DNA of 64,000 nucleotides from CAWBVG01 sp963792175 (GCA_963792175.1 CAWBVG010000039.1:62001-126000); one strand, 5' to 3'; numbered from the stretch's first letter, positions 1 through 9,228 are shown. A program made the numbers and translations. Notes: a model not told the origin generated them from the letters alone.

Positions 1-77
1 ACACGGGTCGCGCGCTGCGCGATGCGCTGCAGGAAGCGAATCCGAGCGAGGGCGCGTTCGCGCTGCGGCGGAATTAG
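1..77 (+). CDS. ABC transporter ATP-binding protein, C-terminal end (partial)
   Basis: Only the last 24 codons are inside the window, read from base 3 to the TAG at 75-77. They encode TGRALRDALQEANPSEG and a short tail. A TGRALRD-type ending is characteristic of DrrA-like drug-exporter ATPases, whose C-terminal segment reads roughly DVFLxxTGRALRD. The ABC-2 permease that follows 28 bp downstream on the same strand supports the assignment. The nucleotide-binding motifs lie upstream of the window, so the call rests on this tail and on context. Confidence 0.6.
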   Translation, partial: TGRALRDALQEANPSEGAFALRRN

Positions 78-104
78 GGATTAGGGATTAGGGACTAGGG
101 ATAG
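72..104. repeat. GGGATTA heptamer tandem repeat
   Basis: The spacer between the ATPase stop and the permease start consists of about four copies of GGGATTA or GGGACTA. It begins inside the stop codon of the ATPase. Four GGG runs spaced by four bases give it G-quadruplex potential on the plus strand. The same heptamer recurs at 10236-10275. Confidence 0.85.
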
Positions 105-105
105 T

Positions 106-1219
106 ATGGGTCGGACGTGGGCGATCATCGAACGCGAAATGCGGCGCTTCCGCCGCAGCCCGGTGCTGATCGTCATCGCGATGGTGATGCCGCTCGTGCA
201 GCTGGTCGTGCTCGGCTACGCCTTCGGCGGCAACGTCAAGCACCTGAAGCTGGCGATCGTCGATCAGGATCGCGGCGTGCCGGCCGTGAAAGTTCGCGAG
301 CTGGCGGCCGCGATCGCGTCCGGTGCACGAACCATCGACACGCTGGAATACACCGACCCGGGCGCCGCGCTGACCGACCTCCGCAACGGCAGAGTGAACG
401 GCGTGCTGACGATTCCTCCGGAATTCTCGCGGCGCGTGCTCGAGCGGGCCGAGCCGAAGGTGGCGCTGATCGAGGACAACACCGACAACTTCGTCTCGGC
501 GGCGCTGGCGGCGACGTTGAGCGGCATGCTCGCCGTCCTACAACCAGCCGGCGAAGGCGTCGCGCATCCCGGGCCAGGCGACGCTCGACGTCGTCGAGGT
601 CTATCCGTACGTGCCGTACATCCAGTACCTGCTGCCCGGCTCGGTCGTGATGTCGATCTTCATGATGGTGATGATCGGCGGCGGAATCATCTTCATCGAC
701 GACAAGAACCGCGGGCTGCACGAAGGCTATCTCGTCACGCCGATCACGAAATTCGAGCTGATCGCCGGATTCAATATCTCCGGCACCGTGAAGGCGGTGC
801 TCGCCGGCGCGTTTCTGATGACCATCGGCTCGGTGATCGCGGGGATTCCCGATCCCTTCAATGCCATGCGGCTGTTCAGGCTGTTCGTCGTCATCGTCGT
901 GACGGCGTTTGCGCTGATCAGCCTGATGTTCCTGCTGATGGTCCGGGTCTCCGATCCGCTGCTGCCGCGCGCGGTGTTCGGCGTGCTCAATACGCTGCTG
1001 TACTTTCCGAGCGGCGCGGTCTATCCGCAGCAGGGATTCCCGGGTTGGATGCAGGTGATCGCGGTCGTGGATCCCTTCACCTACTCCGTCCACGCGTTCA
1101 AGAACCTGCTGCTGAAGAACACCGGCTTCGAGGCCATCACCTACGACCTCGGGTTTCTTCTGCTGTTTTCGGTCGTGGCGATGACGGCCGCGACCGCACT
1201 CTTCAAGCGGACGCTGTGA
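106..1219 (+). CDS. ABC-2 type transporter permease (frameshifted)
   Basis: Inner-membrane permease of an ABC-2 (DrrB/YhhJ-like) exporter, presumably pumping drugs or lipids out with the ATPase encoded just upstream. An N-terminal transmembrane segment (VLIVIAMVMPLVQLVVLGYA) is followed by a large extracytoplasmic domain and then, after about residue 170, several hydrophobic helices including a YIQYLLPGSVVMSIF segment. The reading frame jumps by one base near 537-545: GMLAV ends one frame and SYNQPAKASRIPG continues in another, with family-like sequence on both sides. I read this as a sequence error or recent mutation. The stop overlaps the start of the TetR gene (GTGA). Confidence 0.85.
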
Positions 1220-1891
1220 AGAAACGCGGAGCTCCCGGCGCCACCCGCAGCGATCGCGAGACGCGCGAGCGGTTGCTCGCATGCGTCCGAGCAGCTGTTC
1301 GCGACGCGTGGATTCAAGGACGTCACCGTCCGCGACATCGCCCGGGCGGCTCGCGCCAACGTCGCGGCCGTGAACTATCACTTCGGCGACAAGCAGGGTC
1401 TGTATCGCGAGGTGCTGCAGGTCGCGATCGACGCGATTCGCGAGACGAACGAGGCTGGACGCCGCGCCGCCGAAGGACATCCGCCGGCCGAAAAGCTGCG
1501 GCGGTATCTGTCGGTCTTTCTGCGCCGCGTCCTCAATCCGGAATACGAGACCGTCCACCGCCTCATTCAGCGCGAGATCGACCACCCGACGCCGGCGATG
1601 GACGCGCTCGTCGAGCAGGCGGCACGCCCGCGGCTGGAGTTCCTCGCCGGCGTGGTCGCGGAGCTGATGGAATGCGACCCCGCCGATCCCCGCGTCCTCC
1701 GCTGCGTGGGCAGCATCCTGGCGCAGACCATCATCTGGGTCCGGAAGAATCCGATTGCGGAACGTCTCGGATTCGTCTTCAAGCCGACGCCGGACAACAT
1801 CGACATGGCCGCGCGACACATCACCGACTTCTCGGTCGCGGGCATTCGCGCGGTCGCGGCGCAGCGGCCGCCATCGGAACGAGCGCGGTAG
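1216..1891 (+). CDS. TetR/AcrR family transcriptional regulator (frameshifted)
   Basis: DNA-binding repressor that probably controls the upstream exporter, with whose stop its GTG start overlaps. The helix-turn-helix is clear: DVTVRDIARAARANVAAVNY followed by HFGDKQGLYREV. The C-terminal ligand domain resembles the CecR/YbiH type (DUF1956-like; LRRYLSVFLRRVLNP, with HLIQREIDHPTPAMD further on). The first 25 codons (KKRGAPGATRSDRETRERLLA) lie one frame away from the rest, with a single-base shift near 1285-1295 between RLLA and SEQLFATRGF. Length is normal for the family at about 225 residues. Confidence 0.85.
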
Positions 1892-1923
1892 CGACGCGTC
1901 CCGGTCACCGTCGGTCTCACGAC

Positions 1924-1929
1924 TATAAT
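1924..1929 (+). promoter_or_regulatory. -10 box TATAAT, leaderless promoter for the CoA-transferase
   Basis: A perfect TATAAT ends 8 nt before the ATG at 1938. Transcription starting about 7 nt after the last T would begin 2 nt upstream of the start codon. No ribosome-binding site fits between them. No good -35 hexamer is visible at the expected 17-bp spacing. Confidence 0.55.
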
Positions 1930-1937
1930 CTCCAGGC

Positions 1938-3077
1938 ATGGCGCCACTGCATGGATTGCGGGTGATCGATCTCACACGGGTCGTCGCCGGTCCGTTCTGC
2001 ACCATGATGCTCGGCGACATGGGCGCCGAGGTGCTGAAGATCGAAGAGCCGCAGCACGGCGACGACTCGCGCGCCTGGGCGCCGTACATTCACGGCTGGG
2101 GCAGCTTCTACCTCGCGCTCAATCGCAGCAAGAAAAGCGTCGCGCTCGATCTGAAGTCGGCGGCAGGCGCGGAGGCCTTGACGCGGCTCGTCGAGACCGC
2201 CGATGTGCTGATCGAGAACTTCCGGCCCGGCAGCCTGGCGGAGCTGGGCTTCGATTACGCGTCCGTGTCGGCGCTCAATCCCCGGCTGATCTACTGCTCG
2301 ATCTCCGGTTACGGCCAGACCGGGCCGCACGCGCAGCTGCCCGGCTATGACGCCGTGATTCAGGGCGAGGCCGGCATCATGGACATGACCGGCTTTGCGG
2401 ATGGCGCGCCGACGCGGGTCGGCGTGGCGATCACGGACTATCTCGCCGGCCTGTACGCGGTTCAAGGCATTCTGCTGGCGCTGCACGATCGGCACGCCAG
2501 CGGGCTCGGCCAGCATGTCGACATCTCGCTCTTCGAGGCGATGCTCTCGGTGATGCGGCTGCCGCTGGCGGTGCTGCAGGCGACCGGCGTCGATCCGACG
2601 CGCGTCGGCAACGATCACCTGAACATCGCGCCTTACGAGCCTCTCCGCGCGAAGGACGGCTTGATCATCGTCGCGGTGGCGAATCCACGGCTGTGGATTC
2701 GGTTCTGCGACGCCATCGAGCGCGCGGACCTGCGGGAAGACCCGCGCTTCACAACGAACACCGAACGGGTCGCCAATCGCGCCGCCCTCAAAGAGATACT
2801 CGAGGCGACGTTCCAGTCGTTCACGGTCGACGAACTTGGCCGGCGCCTGCAGGCGAAGAGCGTGCCGTTCGGCCGCGTGCGATCGATGCGCGAGGCCATC
2901 GCGCATCCGCAGGTGGCCGCGCGCGACATCGTGCTGCAGCAGCAGCGTCCGGATATCGGTGCGGTCGAGACGCTGGCGCCGGTGGTGCGGCTCTCGCGGA
3001 CGCCGGCGGACGTCCGGCTGCCGCCGCCGGCGCTCGGGGAGCACACGGAGGAGATTCTGAAGGGGCTCGGGGGCTAG
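1938..3077 (+). CDS. CaiB/BaiF family (type III) CoA-transferase
   Basis: Transfers CoA between an acyl-CoA and a carboxylic acid. Intact at 379 residues, typical for the family. It opens with the standard LHGLRVIDLTRVVAGPFCTM, followed by LGDMGAEVLKIEEPQHGDD, LNRSKKSVALDLK and a GYGQTGPHAQLPGYDAVIQ segment, all diagnostic of the fold. The catalytic aspartate of the family should lie in the MDMTG region. It starts a co-directional run with the SDR and ThDP enzymes, so it probably activates the substrate of that pathway. A second paralogue lies on the minus strand at 6881-8062. The substrate cannot be read from sequence. Confidence 0.93.
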   Translation: MAPLHGLRVIDLTRVVAGPFCTMMLGDMGAEVLKIEEPQHGDDSRAWAPYIHGWGSFYLALNRSKKSVALDLKSAAGAEALTRLVETADVLIENFRPGSLAELGFDYASVSALNPRLIYCSISGYGQTGPHAQLPGYDAVIQGEAGIMDMTGFADGAPTRVGVAITDYLAGLYAVQGILLALHDRHASGLGQHVDISLFEAMLSVMRLPLAVLQATGVDPTRVGNDHLNIAPYEPLRAKDGLIIVAVANPRLWIRFCDAIERADLREDPRFTTNTERVANRAALKEILEATFQSFTVDELGRRLQAKSVPFGRVRSMREAIAHPQVAARDIVLQQQRPDIGAVETLAPVVRLSRTPADVRLPPPALGEHTEEILKGLGG

Positions 3078-3109
3078 GGGCTGAGCTACAGCGGCAGTAG
3101 GGGACTTAC

Positions 3110-3893
3110 GTGTTTCAACCGGATCTGCTGAAGAACAAAGTCGCGCTGATCACCGGCGGCGGCACGGGCATCTGCCGCGGCATCGCGCTCGCCTTTGCCG
3201 CGCATGGCTGCGATGTCGCCATCACGAGCCGCAAGATCGAGCATCTCGAGCCGACGGCGGCGGAGCTGCGAGGGCTCGGCGTCCGCGCGGTGGCGAAGGC
3301 GGCGGACGTGCGCGATCCGGCCGCGGTCAACGACATGCTGTCGACGGTCGTCGGGGAGCTGGGCCGCCTCGACATCCTGGTCAATGGCGCCGCCGGCAAT
3401 TTCATCTGCCTCGCCGAAAACCTGTCGCCGAACGGTTTTGGCACCGTGGTCGACATCGATCTGAAGGGGACGTTCCACGTCTCGAAAGCGGCGCTGCCGC
3501 ATCTGCAGGTTCGCGGCGGCGTCGTCCTCAACATCAGCGCGACGCTGCCGTATCTCGGCACCATCGGCCAGTCGCATGCCGCCGCGGCGAAAGCGGGGGT
3601 CGATTCGCTGACGCGAGTGCTGGCGTGCGAGTGGGGACCACACGGCATCCGCGTCAACGGCATCGCGCCCGGTCCGATCGAAGGCACGGAAGGCGTGCGC
3701 CGGCTGACGAACGAGAAGTCGCGCGCCAGCGCGCTCGCCCACAATCCCGCTCGGACGCATGGGGACCACGGACGATATCGCGAACGCGGCGCTGTATCTG
3801 TGTTCTGAAGCCGCGTCGTTCGTCAACGGTGTCACCCTGGTCGTCGACGGCGGACTGTGGCTCCGTTCCGCCCGCATCCTCGGCGAAGAATGA
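3110..3893 (+). CDS. SDR family oxidoreductase, 2,4-dienoyl-CoA reductase-like (frameshifted)
   Basis: NAD(P)-dependent short-chain dehydrogenase. The N-terminus (FQPDLLKNKVALITGGGTGI, then CRGIA) and LVNGAAGNFICLAENLSPNG resemble peroxisomal or bacterial 2,4-dienoyl-CoA reductases. The glycine of the usual GxxxGxG is partly replaced (GGGTGIC). The stretch after GGVVLNISATLPYLG reads HAAAAKAGVDSL, where SDRs usually have YxxxK, as expected for the dienoyl-CoA reductase branch. The frame shifts near 3740, and the last 50 codons (IPLGRMGTTDDIANAALYL, VNGVTLVVDGGLWL) are in another phase. The GTG start is the only reasonable one. The stop overlaps the next gene's region. Confidence 0.85.
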
Positions 3894-3894
3894 C

Positions 3895-3935
3895 GAATCC
3901 CGATCCCGAATCCCGAGTCCCGAGCCCGCGTGGGC
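3895..3935. repeat. AATCCCGA heptad-type spacer repeat
   Basis: A run of degenerate 7-8-mers (AATCCCGA, TCCCGAG) between the SDR stop and the body of the ThDP alpha-subunit gene. It belongs to the heptamer-like spacer repeats seen repeatedly in the window and obscures the true start of the following gene. Confidence 0.6.
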
Positions 3936-3942
3936 CGCGGCC

Positions 3943-4428
3943 GTGTGCGACGGCGTCCACGCTGCCGGCAGCCGCGACGTCGTCTACGTGCCGGACAACC
4001 CGCTGTCGCACGTCCTGCGCGATGTGCGCGAGCGACTGCCGGATGTCCGGCTGGTGCTGGCCACTCGCGAGGAGGAGGCGTTCGGGATTGCTGCGGGGTT
4101 GTTTCTCGGCGGCAAGCGGCCGACGGTGATGCTCCAGTCGAGCGGCCTGGGCAACTCGCTGAACGCGCTGACGTCGCTGCTGATTCCGTATCGGATTCCG
4201 GTGCTGCTCGTCGTCAGCATGCGGGGCGATCTCGGGGAATGGAACGCCGCGCAGGTGCCGATGGGGCGCGCGGTGCGATCGATTCTGGAGGCGATCGAGA
4301 TCCCGCACGTCACCGCCGAGTCGCCGGAGACAACGGCGGAGGTCGTCAGGGTCGCGGGTTTACGCGCCTTCGACACGCGGCTGCCCGCCGCGTGCCTTCT
4401 GCCGCGGCGTCTGACGACGGGGGTCTGA
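3943..4428 (+). CDS. ThDP-dependent decarboxylase, alpha (PYR) subunit, sulfopyruvate/phosphonopyruvate decarboxylase-like
   Basis: This is the PYR half of a split thiamin-diphosphate decarboxylase. It reads DVVYVPDNPLSHVLRDVRE, then ATREEEAFGIAAGLFLGGKR and MLQSSGLGNSLNALTSLLIP. The glutamate of TREEEAFG is at the position that activates the ThDP pyrimidine ring. Sulfopyruvate decarboxylase (ComD/ComE) and phosphonopyruvate decarboxylases share this architecture. The partner (PP) subunit follows 85 bp downstream. The start is uncertain: GTG 3943 is the first clean in-frame start, but ATG 3890 in another frame overlaps the SDR stop. The stop codon lies inside a GGGTCTGACCC repeat. Confidence 0.75.
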   Translation: MCDGVHAAGSRDVVYVPDNPLSHVLRDVRERLPDVRLVLATREEEAFGIAAGLFLGGKRPTVMLQSSGLGNSLNALTSLLIPYRIPVLLVVSMRGDLGEWNAAQVPMGRAVRSILEAIEIPHVTAESPETTAEVVRVAGLRAFDTRLPAACLLPRRLTTGV

Positions 4429-4461
4429 CCCGGGTCAGTGACTCCGGGGTGTCTGACCCGT
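4419..4461. repeat. GTCTGACCC repeat pair between decarboxylase subunits
   Basis: GGGTCTGACCC occurs at 4421-4431, a partial inverted copy (GGGTCAG) follows directly, and GTGTCTGACCCG is at 4449-4460. The first copy supplies the stop codon of the alpha subunit. It can fold into alternative hairpins. It may be an interspersed palindrome rather than a true terminator, because the beta subunit gene follows. Confidence 0.5.
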
Positions 4462-4512
4462 GGTCGACGCGGTGCGCGGTGAAAATAACTGCCACGGTAT
4501 GAGACGGAGTAG

Positions 4513-5065
4513 ATGACCCGACTCGAAGCGACGCGCGCGATCTGCGACGGTGGCCGGCGACGCGGCGATTATTGCCAGCCTGGGACACCCGGCGTACGAT
4601 CTTTTTGCCGCCGACGACCGTCCGCGCAATTTCTATACCTGGGGCAGCATGGGCCTGGCGTCCTCGATCGGCCTCGGACTCGCCCTCGCGCGCCCCGACC
4701 TTCGCGTGTTCGTTCTCGACGGCGACGGGTCGCTGTTGATGAACCTGGGTTCGCTGGCGACCATCGGTTTGCTGCACCCGCCCAATCTCGTCGTGATCGT
4801 GATGGACAACGAGGAGTACGCGACGACCGGCGGACAGCCGACGCCGACCGCCTACGGCGCCGATCTCGACGCGGCCGCGCGCGCGATGCGCGTCGACGCG
4901 ACGACGGTCCGAACGGTGCCGGAGCTCACGGCTGCTGTCGCGCGGCAGGGATCCATGGTCGTGGTCGCGAAAGTCACCGAGTCGGCGCCGACGGTGAAGC
5001 CGCCGCTCGACTACGTCGGGATCAGGGATCGTTTCATGACCGCCCTCGGCGAGGTCCGCGGGTGA
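4513..5065 (+). CDS. ThDP-dependent decarboxylase, beta (PP) subunit (frameshifted)
   Basis: C-terminal, cofactor-binding half of the split decarboxylase. The ThDP/Mg signature is complete: GDGSLLMNLGSLATIG, ending in the VIVMDNEEY segment about 30 residues after GDG. Upstream, GHPAYDLFAADDRPRNFYTW and GSMGLASSIGLGLALARPD match the family. The first 10 codons (MTRLEATRAICD) are one frame off, with a single-base shift near 4545 before VAGDAAIIASLG. It is paired with the alpha subunit upstream, and its stop overlaps the GTG of the MmgE/PrpD gene, indicating translational coupling. Substrate may be a 2-oxo acid with a charged beta-substituent, by family analogy only. Confidence 0.83.
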
Positions 5066-6435
5066 CGCTCGGTCGATTCGCCGTCGACGCCGCTCCTCCG
5101 GCGGCCGCCCGCGACGCGGCGGCGCGAGCCGTGCTCGACACGATCGGCGTCGCGCTGGCCGGCGCGTCCGAACCCGCCGCGCGCGCGGTCCAGCGCGTCG
5201 TGATCGACAGCCAGGGCCCCTGCACGATCCTGGGTCTCGCCGCCAGCGCCGGCGCCGGCGATGCGGCGCTCGCCAATGGCACCGCCGCGCACGCGCTCGA
5301 CTACGACGACATGTGTTTCGTCTCGCTGGCGCATCCGAGCGCGCCGCTGGTCGCGGCGGCGCTCGCCGCGGCCGAGACCGCCGGCGCCTCGGGCCGCTCG
5401 CTGCTCGACGCGTACGTCGTCGGCTTCGAGATCGAAGCGCGGCTGGGACGCGCGATGAACCCGCGGCACTATCAGCGCGGCTGGCACTGCACGTCGACGC
5501 TCGGCACGATCGGCGCCGCCGCGGCGGCGGCGCGGCTGCTCGGTCTGGATGAATCAGCGTGCGGGCACGCGCTCGCGATCGCGGCGTCGGAAGCGTCGGG
5601 GTTGAAAGAGAACTTCGGCACGATGGTCAAGCCGCTGCACGCCGGTCTCGCGGCCCGCAACGGCATTCTGGCAGCGCAGTTGGCGCGTTGCGGCATGACC
5701 GCGAGCGCGGCGGCGATCGAAGGGCCGCAAGGATTCCTGGCAGCGATGGACGGCGAGCACGCGTCGCTCGCCGAGTATGCCGCCGATCTCGGCAGCCGCT
5801 GGGAGATCGTCGAGACCGGTATCACCGTGAAACTCTATCCGTCGTGCGCGGGCACGCATCCGACGCTCGATGCGCTGCTCGATCTCAGACGATGCGAGCG
5901 ATTCGGCGCCGGCGACGTCGAATCGATCGACGTCGGCGTGGACGCGATCGTGCCGACGATCCTGATTTACGACCGCCCGGCGACGGGACTCGAGGCCAAG
6001 TTCAGCATGCCGTTCTGCGCGGCGGCGGCGATCGTCGACGGCCGTGTTGGCATCGAGACCTTCGATGCCGCGAAGCTCGCCGATCCGGCGATCGCGGCGA
6101 TGCAGTCACGCGTCACCATGCAGGTGGATTCGGCGCTCGACGCGTCGGCGCCGGCGCTCACTCAGGCGCGCGTGACGGTCCGCCTGAAAGACGGCCGGAT
6201 ATTGACGGCGTCGGCGAATGGGGCGCGGGGCTATCCGGAGCGTCCGGCAAGCCGCGACGAGCTGGCCGCCAAGTTCGTGGCCTGCGCGTCGCGGGTGTTG
6301 CCCGAGGCGAAGGCGCGCCTCGCGCTGAAGATGATCAGCGAGCTCGAGTCCGTGGCGGATGTGCGCGCCGTGACGGCTCTTTTCAAGTTGAAACGGGCCG
6401 CTTCGCGGGGACGTGTCCCCGCTTCCACACCATGA
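5062..6435 (+). CDS. MmgE/PrpD family protein
   Basis: Member of the 2-methylcitrate dehydratase / cis-aconitate decarboxylase / iminodisuccinate epimerase fold. Intact at 457 residues. Diagnostic segments: VLDTIGVALAGASEPAAR, NGTAAHALDYDDMCFVSLAH (the family's AH-x-LDyDD motif), HPSAPLVAAALAAAE and KLYPSCAGTHPTLDALLDL. The GTG start overlaps the stop of the beta decarboxylase. With decarboxylase, CoA-transferases and a MaoC hydratase nearby, it probably dehydrates or isomerises a branched di- or tricarboxylic acid. The 3' end overlaps the convergent MaoC gene by 53 bp. Confidence 0.88.
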   Translation: MTLGRFAVDAAPPAAARDAAARAVLDTIGVALAGASEPAARAVQRVVIDSQGPCTILGLAASAGAGDAALANGTAAHALDYDDMCFVSLAHPSAPLVAAALAAAETAGASGRSLLDAYVVGFEIEARLGRAMNPRHYQRGWHCTSTLGTIGAAAAAARLLGLDESACGHALAIAASEASGLKENFGTMVKPLHAGLAARNGILAAQLARCGMTASAAAIEGPQGFLAAMDGEHASLAEYAADLGSRWEIVETGITVKLYPSCAGTHPTLDALLDLRRCERFGAGDVESIDVGVDAIVPTILIYDRPATGLEAKFSMPFCAAAAIVDGRVGIETFDAAKLADPAIAAMQSRVTMQVDSALDASAPALTQARVTVRLKDGRILTASANGARGYPERPASRDELAAKFVACASRVLPEAKARLALKMISELESVADVRAVTALFKLKRAASRGRVPASTP

Positions 6436-6880
6436 ACGTCCGCCTGAACTCGATGACCGTTGTGCCGTGCTGGTTGACGCCGGTCGTTTTCACCTGGACG
6501 ATGCCCGCCGCCGGACGCGATTTCGATTCGCGCGCGTCGAGGACCTCGCTCCGCGAGTAGACGGTATCGCCCTCGAAGAGCGGGTTCGGCATCCGCACTT
6601 CGTCCCACGACAGGTTGGCCACCGCGTTCATGCGTGAGGTCGATCGTGGATTGGCCGGTCACAAGTGCCAGCGTCAGGCACGAGTTGACGAGCGGTTTCT
6701 TGAACTCCGTGCGGCCCGCGTACTCCGCGTCGAAGTGGATCGGGTTGGCGTTCATCGTCATGCACGAAAACCAGACGTTATCGGCCGGGAGAATCGTCCG
6801 TCCCAGCGGATGCTCGTAGACGTCGCCGACCGCAAAATCCTCGAACACGCGACCCGTCCATCCAGGTTTCGTGTCGTCAT
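6383..6880 (-). CDS. MaoC family (hotdog) dehydratase, acyl-CoA hydratase-like (frameshifted)
   Basis: Enoyl-CoA hydratase of the MaoC type, similar in layout to mesaconyl- or itaconyl-CoA hydratases. The sequence GRVFEDFAVGDVYEHPLGRT, then MNANPIHFDAEYAGRTEF, carries the hydratase motif with its aspartate and histidine (NPIHFD). Two single-base shifts occur. One lies in the first few codons, since ATG at 6880 and the KPGWTGRVFEDF frame differ. The other is near 6632, an extra C between QSTIDLT and MNAVANLSW. The ATG directly follows the TAG of the upstream CoA-transferase on this strand, so the two are co-transcribed with the acyl-CoA dehydrogenase gene. Confidence 0.83.
6405..6422. terminator. 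Perfect 18-bp palindrome in the convergent overlap, possible bidirectional terminator
   Basis: GCGGGGACGTGTCCCCGC lies where the 3' ends of the MmgE/PrpD and MaoC genes overlap. A hairpin here could terminate both transcripts, but there is no clear T-run on either side, so the role is uncertain. Confidence 0.35.
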
Positions 6881-8062
6881 CTAGACCGCTCCTTCGCGCT
6901 GCCATGCCGCCGCGGTGTGCCGATCGACGCCAGAGCTGGCCTCGAGGATCGCCGCCGTATGCTGGCCGAGCGCCGGGACATCGCCCATCCTCGGTTCGAC
7001 GCCCTCCAGGCGGACCGGCGGCACCGTGGCCCGGAGCCGGCCGGCCGGCGATCCGATCTCGCGCCAGCACTCGCGCGCCGAGAGCTGCGGGTGATTCAGG
7101 TAGTCCTCGACCGTATTCATGCGCGCCCACGCGATCTGCGCGGCGTCCAGCCGCGCAATCACCTCGGTCGTCGTCAGCGCGGCGAACGCCGATTCGATGA
7201 CGTCGTGCAGCGCCTGCCGATGGCGAACCCGCAGCGGGTTGGTGCTGAAGCGCGCATCGTGCTCGATCTCGGGGCGCTCGAGGACGGCGGCGCAGAATCG
7301 CGACCATTCGCGCGCGTTCTGAATCCCGAGGTAGACCTGTCCGCCATCGCCGGCGCGCACGGGACCGTACGGCGCGATCGACGCATGATGCGGACCGCTG
7401 CGGGGAGGCGCCGCTCCCGAGTAGGCGGCGAAGTAGGCCGCGTATCCCATCCACTCGCCGAGGGCGTCGAACAGCGACACGTCGATCGCCGTGCCGTGCC
7501 CGGTCGTTCCGCGCGCGACGAGCGCCGTCAGGATCCCGGAGTAGGCGTACATGCCGGCGGCGATGTCGGCGACCGAAATCCCCACGCGTGCCGGCGACTC
7601 GGCCGTCCCGGTGATCGAGAGCAGGCCGACCTCGCTTTGCACCAGCAGGTCGTACGCCTTCTTCGCCGCGAACGGTCCGGACGAGCCGTAGCCCGAGACG
7701 TTGCACACGATGAGCCGCGGGTCGCGCGCTCGAAGCACCGCGGCCGACAGGCCGAGCCGGTCCGCGGCGCCCGGGGCGAGATTCTGCACGAAGACGTCGG
7801 CGCGCTCGATCAGGCGCGTCAGAAGCTCGCGGATGTCGGGCCGTTTCAGATCGAGCGTCAGCGATTCCTTCGAGCGGTTCAGCCAGACGAAGTAGCTCGA
7901 GAGGCCGTTGACGGCGGTGTCGTAGCCGCGCGCGAAGTCGCCGCCGTCCGGGCGCTCGATCTTGATGACCCGCGCCCCGAGATCGGCCAGCTGGCGCGTC
8001 GCGAACGGCGCCGCCACCGCCTGCTCGATCGACACGACCGTGATCCCTTCGAGTGGCAGCAT
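6881..8062 (-). CDS. CaiB/BaiF family (type III) CoA-transferase
   Basis: Second family III CoA-transferase, intact at 393 residues. Motifs: PLEGITVVSIEQAVAAPFAT, RQLADLGARVIKIERPDGGD, FVWLNRSKESLTLDLK, then CNVSGYGSSGPFAAKKAYDL with the LLVQSEVGLLSITG segment holding the usual catalytic region. It lies between the acyl-CoA dehydrogenase upstream (7-bp gap) and the MaoC hydratase (adjacent stop/start), forming a three-gene operon whose products could activate, oxidise and hydrate the same carboxylic acid. Sequence differs clearly from the paralogue at 1938-3077, so the two probably use different acids. Confidence 0.93.
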   Translation of the reverse strand: MLPLEGITVVSIEQAVAAPFATRQLADLGARVIKIERPDGGDFARGYDTAVNGLSSYFVWLNRSKESLTLDLKRPDIRELLTRLIERADVFVQNLAPGAADRLGLSAAVLRARDPRLIVCNVSGYGSSGPFAAKKAYDLLVQSEVGLLSITGTAESPARVGISVADIAAGMYAYSGILTALVARGTTGHGTAIDVSLFDALGEWMGYAAYFAAYSGAAPPRSGPHHASIAPYGPVRAGDGGQVYLGIQNAREWSRFCAAVLERPEIEHDARFSTNPLRVRHRQALHDVIESAFAALTTTEVIARLDAAQIAWARMNTVEDYLNHPQLSARECWREIGSPAGRLRATVPPVRLEGVEPRMGDVPALGQHTAAILEASSGVDRHTAAAWQREGAV

Positions 8063-8069
8063 CGAAACG

Positions 8070-9228
8070 TCAATACGATCGCGGCAATCCCAGCACGTGC
8101 TCCGCGACGTACGCGAGGATCAGGTTCGTCGAAATCGGCGCCACCTGATAGAGGCGCGTCTCGCGGAACTTCCGCTCGATGTCGTACTCCTCGGCGAATC
8201 CGAAGCCGCCGTGCGTCTGCACCGCGACATTGGCTGCCTCCCACGACGCGTCGGCGGCCAGCAGCTTCGCCATGTTCGCCTCCGCGCCGCACGGCGCGCC
8301 GCGATCGAACAACTCCGCCGCCCGGAAGCGCATCAGGTCCGCGGCCTCGACGTTGACGTGCGCGCGGGCGATCGGAAACTGAACGCCCTGGTTCTGACCG
8401 ATCGGCCGGTTGAACACGACGCGGCCGCTCGCGTACCGCGTCGCCCGCTCGACGAACCAGCGGCCGTCGCCGATGCATTCCGCCGCGATCAGAATCCGCT
8501 CCGCGTTCAGCCCGTCGATCAGATACCGGAAACCCCGGCCTTCCTCGCCCACCAGCGTGTCCGCCGGCACTTCGAGGTCGTCGAAGAACAGCTCGGTCGT
8601 CGCGTGGTTCATCATCGTGCGAATCGGCCGGATCGTCAGCCCGTGCCCGACCGCCGTCCGAAGATCGACCAGCAGCACCGACAGGCCATCGGTCCGCTTC
8701 TGCGACCTGTTCGATTGGCGTCGTGCGGACGACGAGCAGCAGGAGATCCGAGTGCTCGGCGCGCGAGATCCACACCTTCTGACCACGGATGACGTATCGA
8801 TCGCCTTTGCGCGTCGCCGTTGTCTTCAGCTGCGTCGTGTCCGATCCCGTGGTCGGTTCGGTGACGCCGAACGCCTGCAGCCGCAGCGCGCCGCTGGCGA
8901 TCTGTGGCAGGAACGCGCGCTTCTGCGCATCGGATCCGTGCCGCAGCAGCGTGCCCATCGTGTACATCTGCGCGTGACAGGCTCCGGCATTGCCGCCGCT
9001 GCGGTTGACCTCCTCGAGGATGATCGACGCTTCGGTGACGCCGAGGCCCGAGCCGCCGTACTCCTCGGGAATCAGCGCGGCGAGATACCCCGCGTCGGTC
9101 AGCGCTCGAACGAACGCGTCGGGATACGCTCGGGCCGCGTCGAGCTCGCGCCAGTAGGTATCGGGAAACGCCTTGCAGAGGTCGCGGACTCCTCGGCGCA
9201 GGTCCTGGTGGAGGTCGGCGGACGGCAT
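8070..9228 (-). CDS. Acyl-CoA dehydrogenase family protein (frameshifted)
   Basis: FAD flavoenzyme that would introduce an alpha,beta double bond into an acyl-CoA. N-terminal half: LIPEEYGGSGLGVTEASIIL, LQAFGVTEPTTGSDTTQLKT and YVIRGQKVWISRAEHSDLLL, all standard ACAD motifs. C-terminal half: FDDLEVPADTLVGEEGRGFR, HVNVEAADLMRFRAAELFD, and VQTHGGFGFAEEYDIER, the classic GG-x-GF(A)-x-E-Y segment. The frame breaks once near 8700 between these halves. Length is normal at about 386 residues. First gene of the minus-strand operon with CoA-transferase and MaoC. Confidence 0.9.

Noticed and set aside
106..1219. Programmed frameshifting in the ABC permease
   Set aside because: No slippery heptamer or downstream structure is apparent, and similar breaks are spread over dozens of unrelated genes.
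236..2089. 617-codon minus-strand ORF opposite the ABC permease, TetR and CoA-transferase genes
   Set aside because: Arg/Asp/Ala-rich composition with no family motifs; it is the antisense shadow of high-GC genes on the plus strand.
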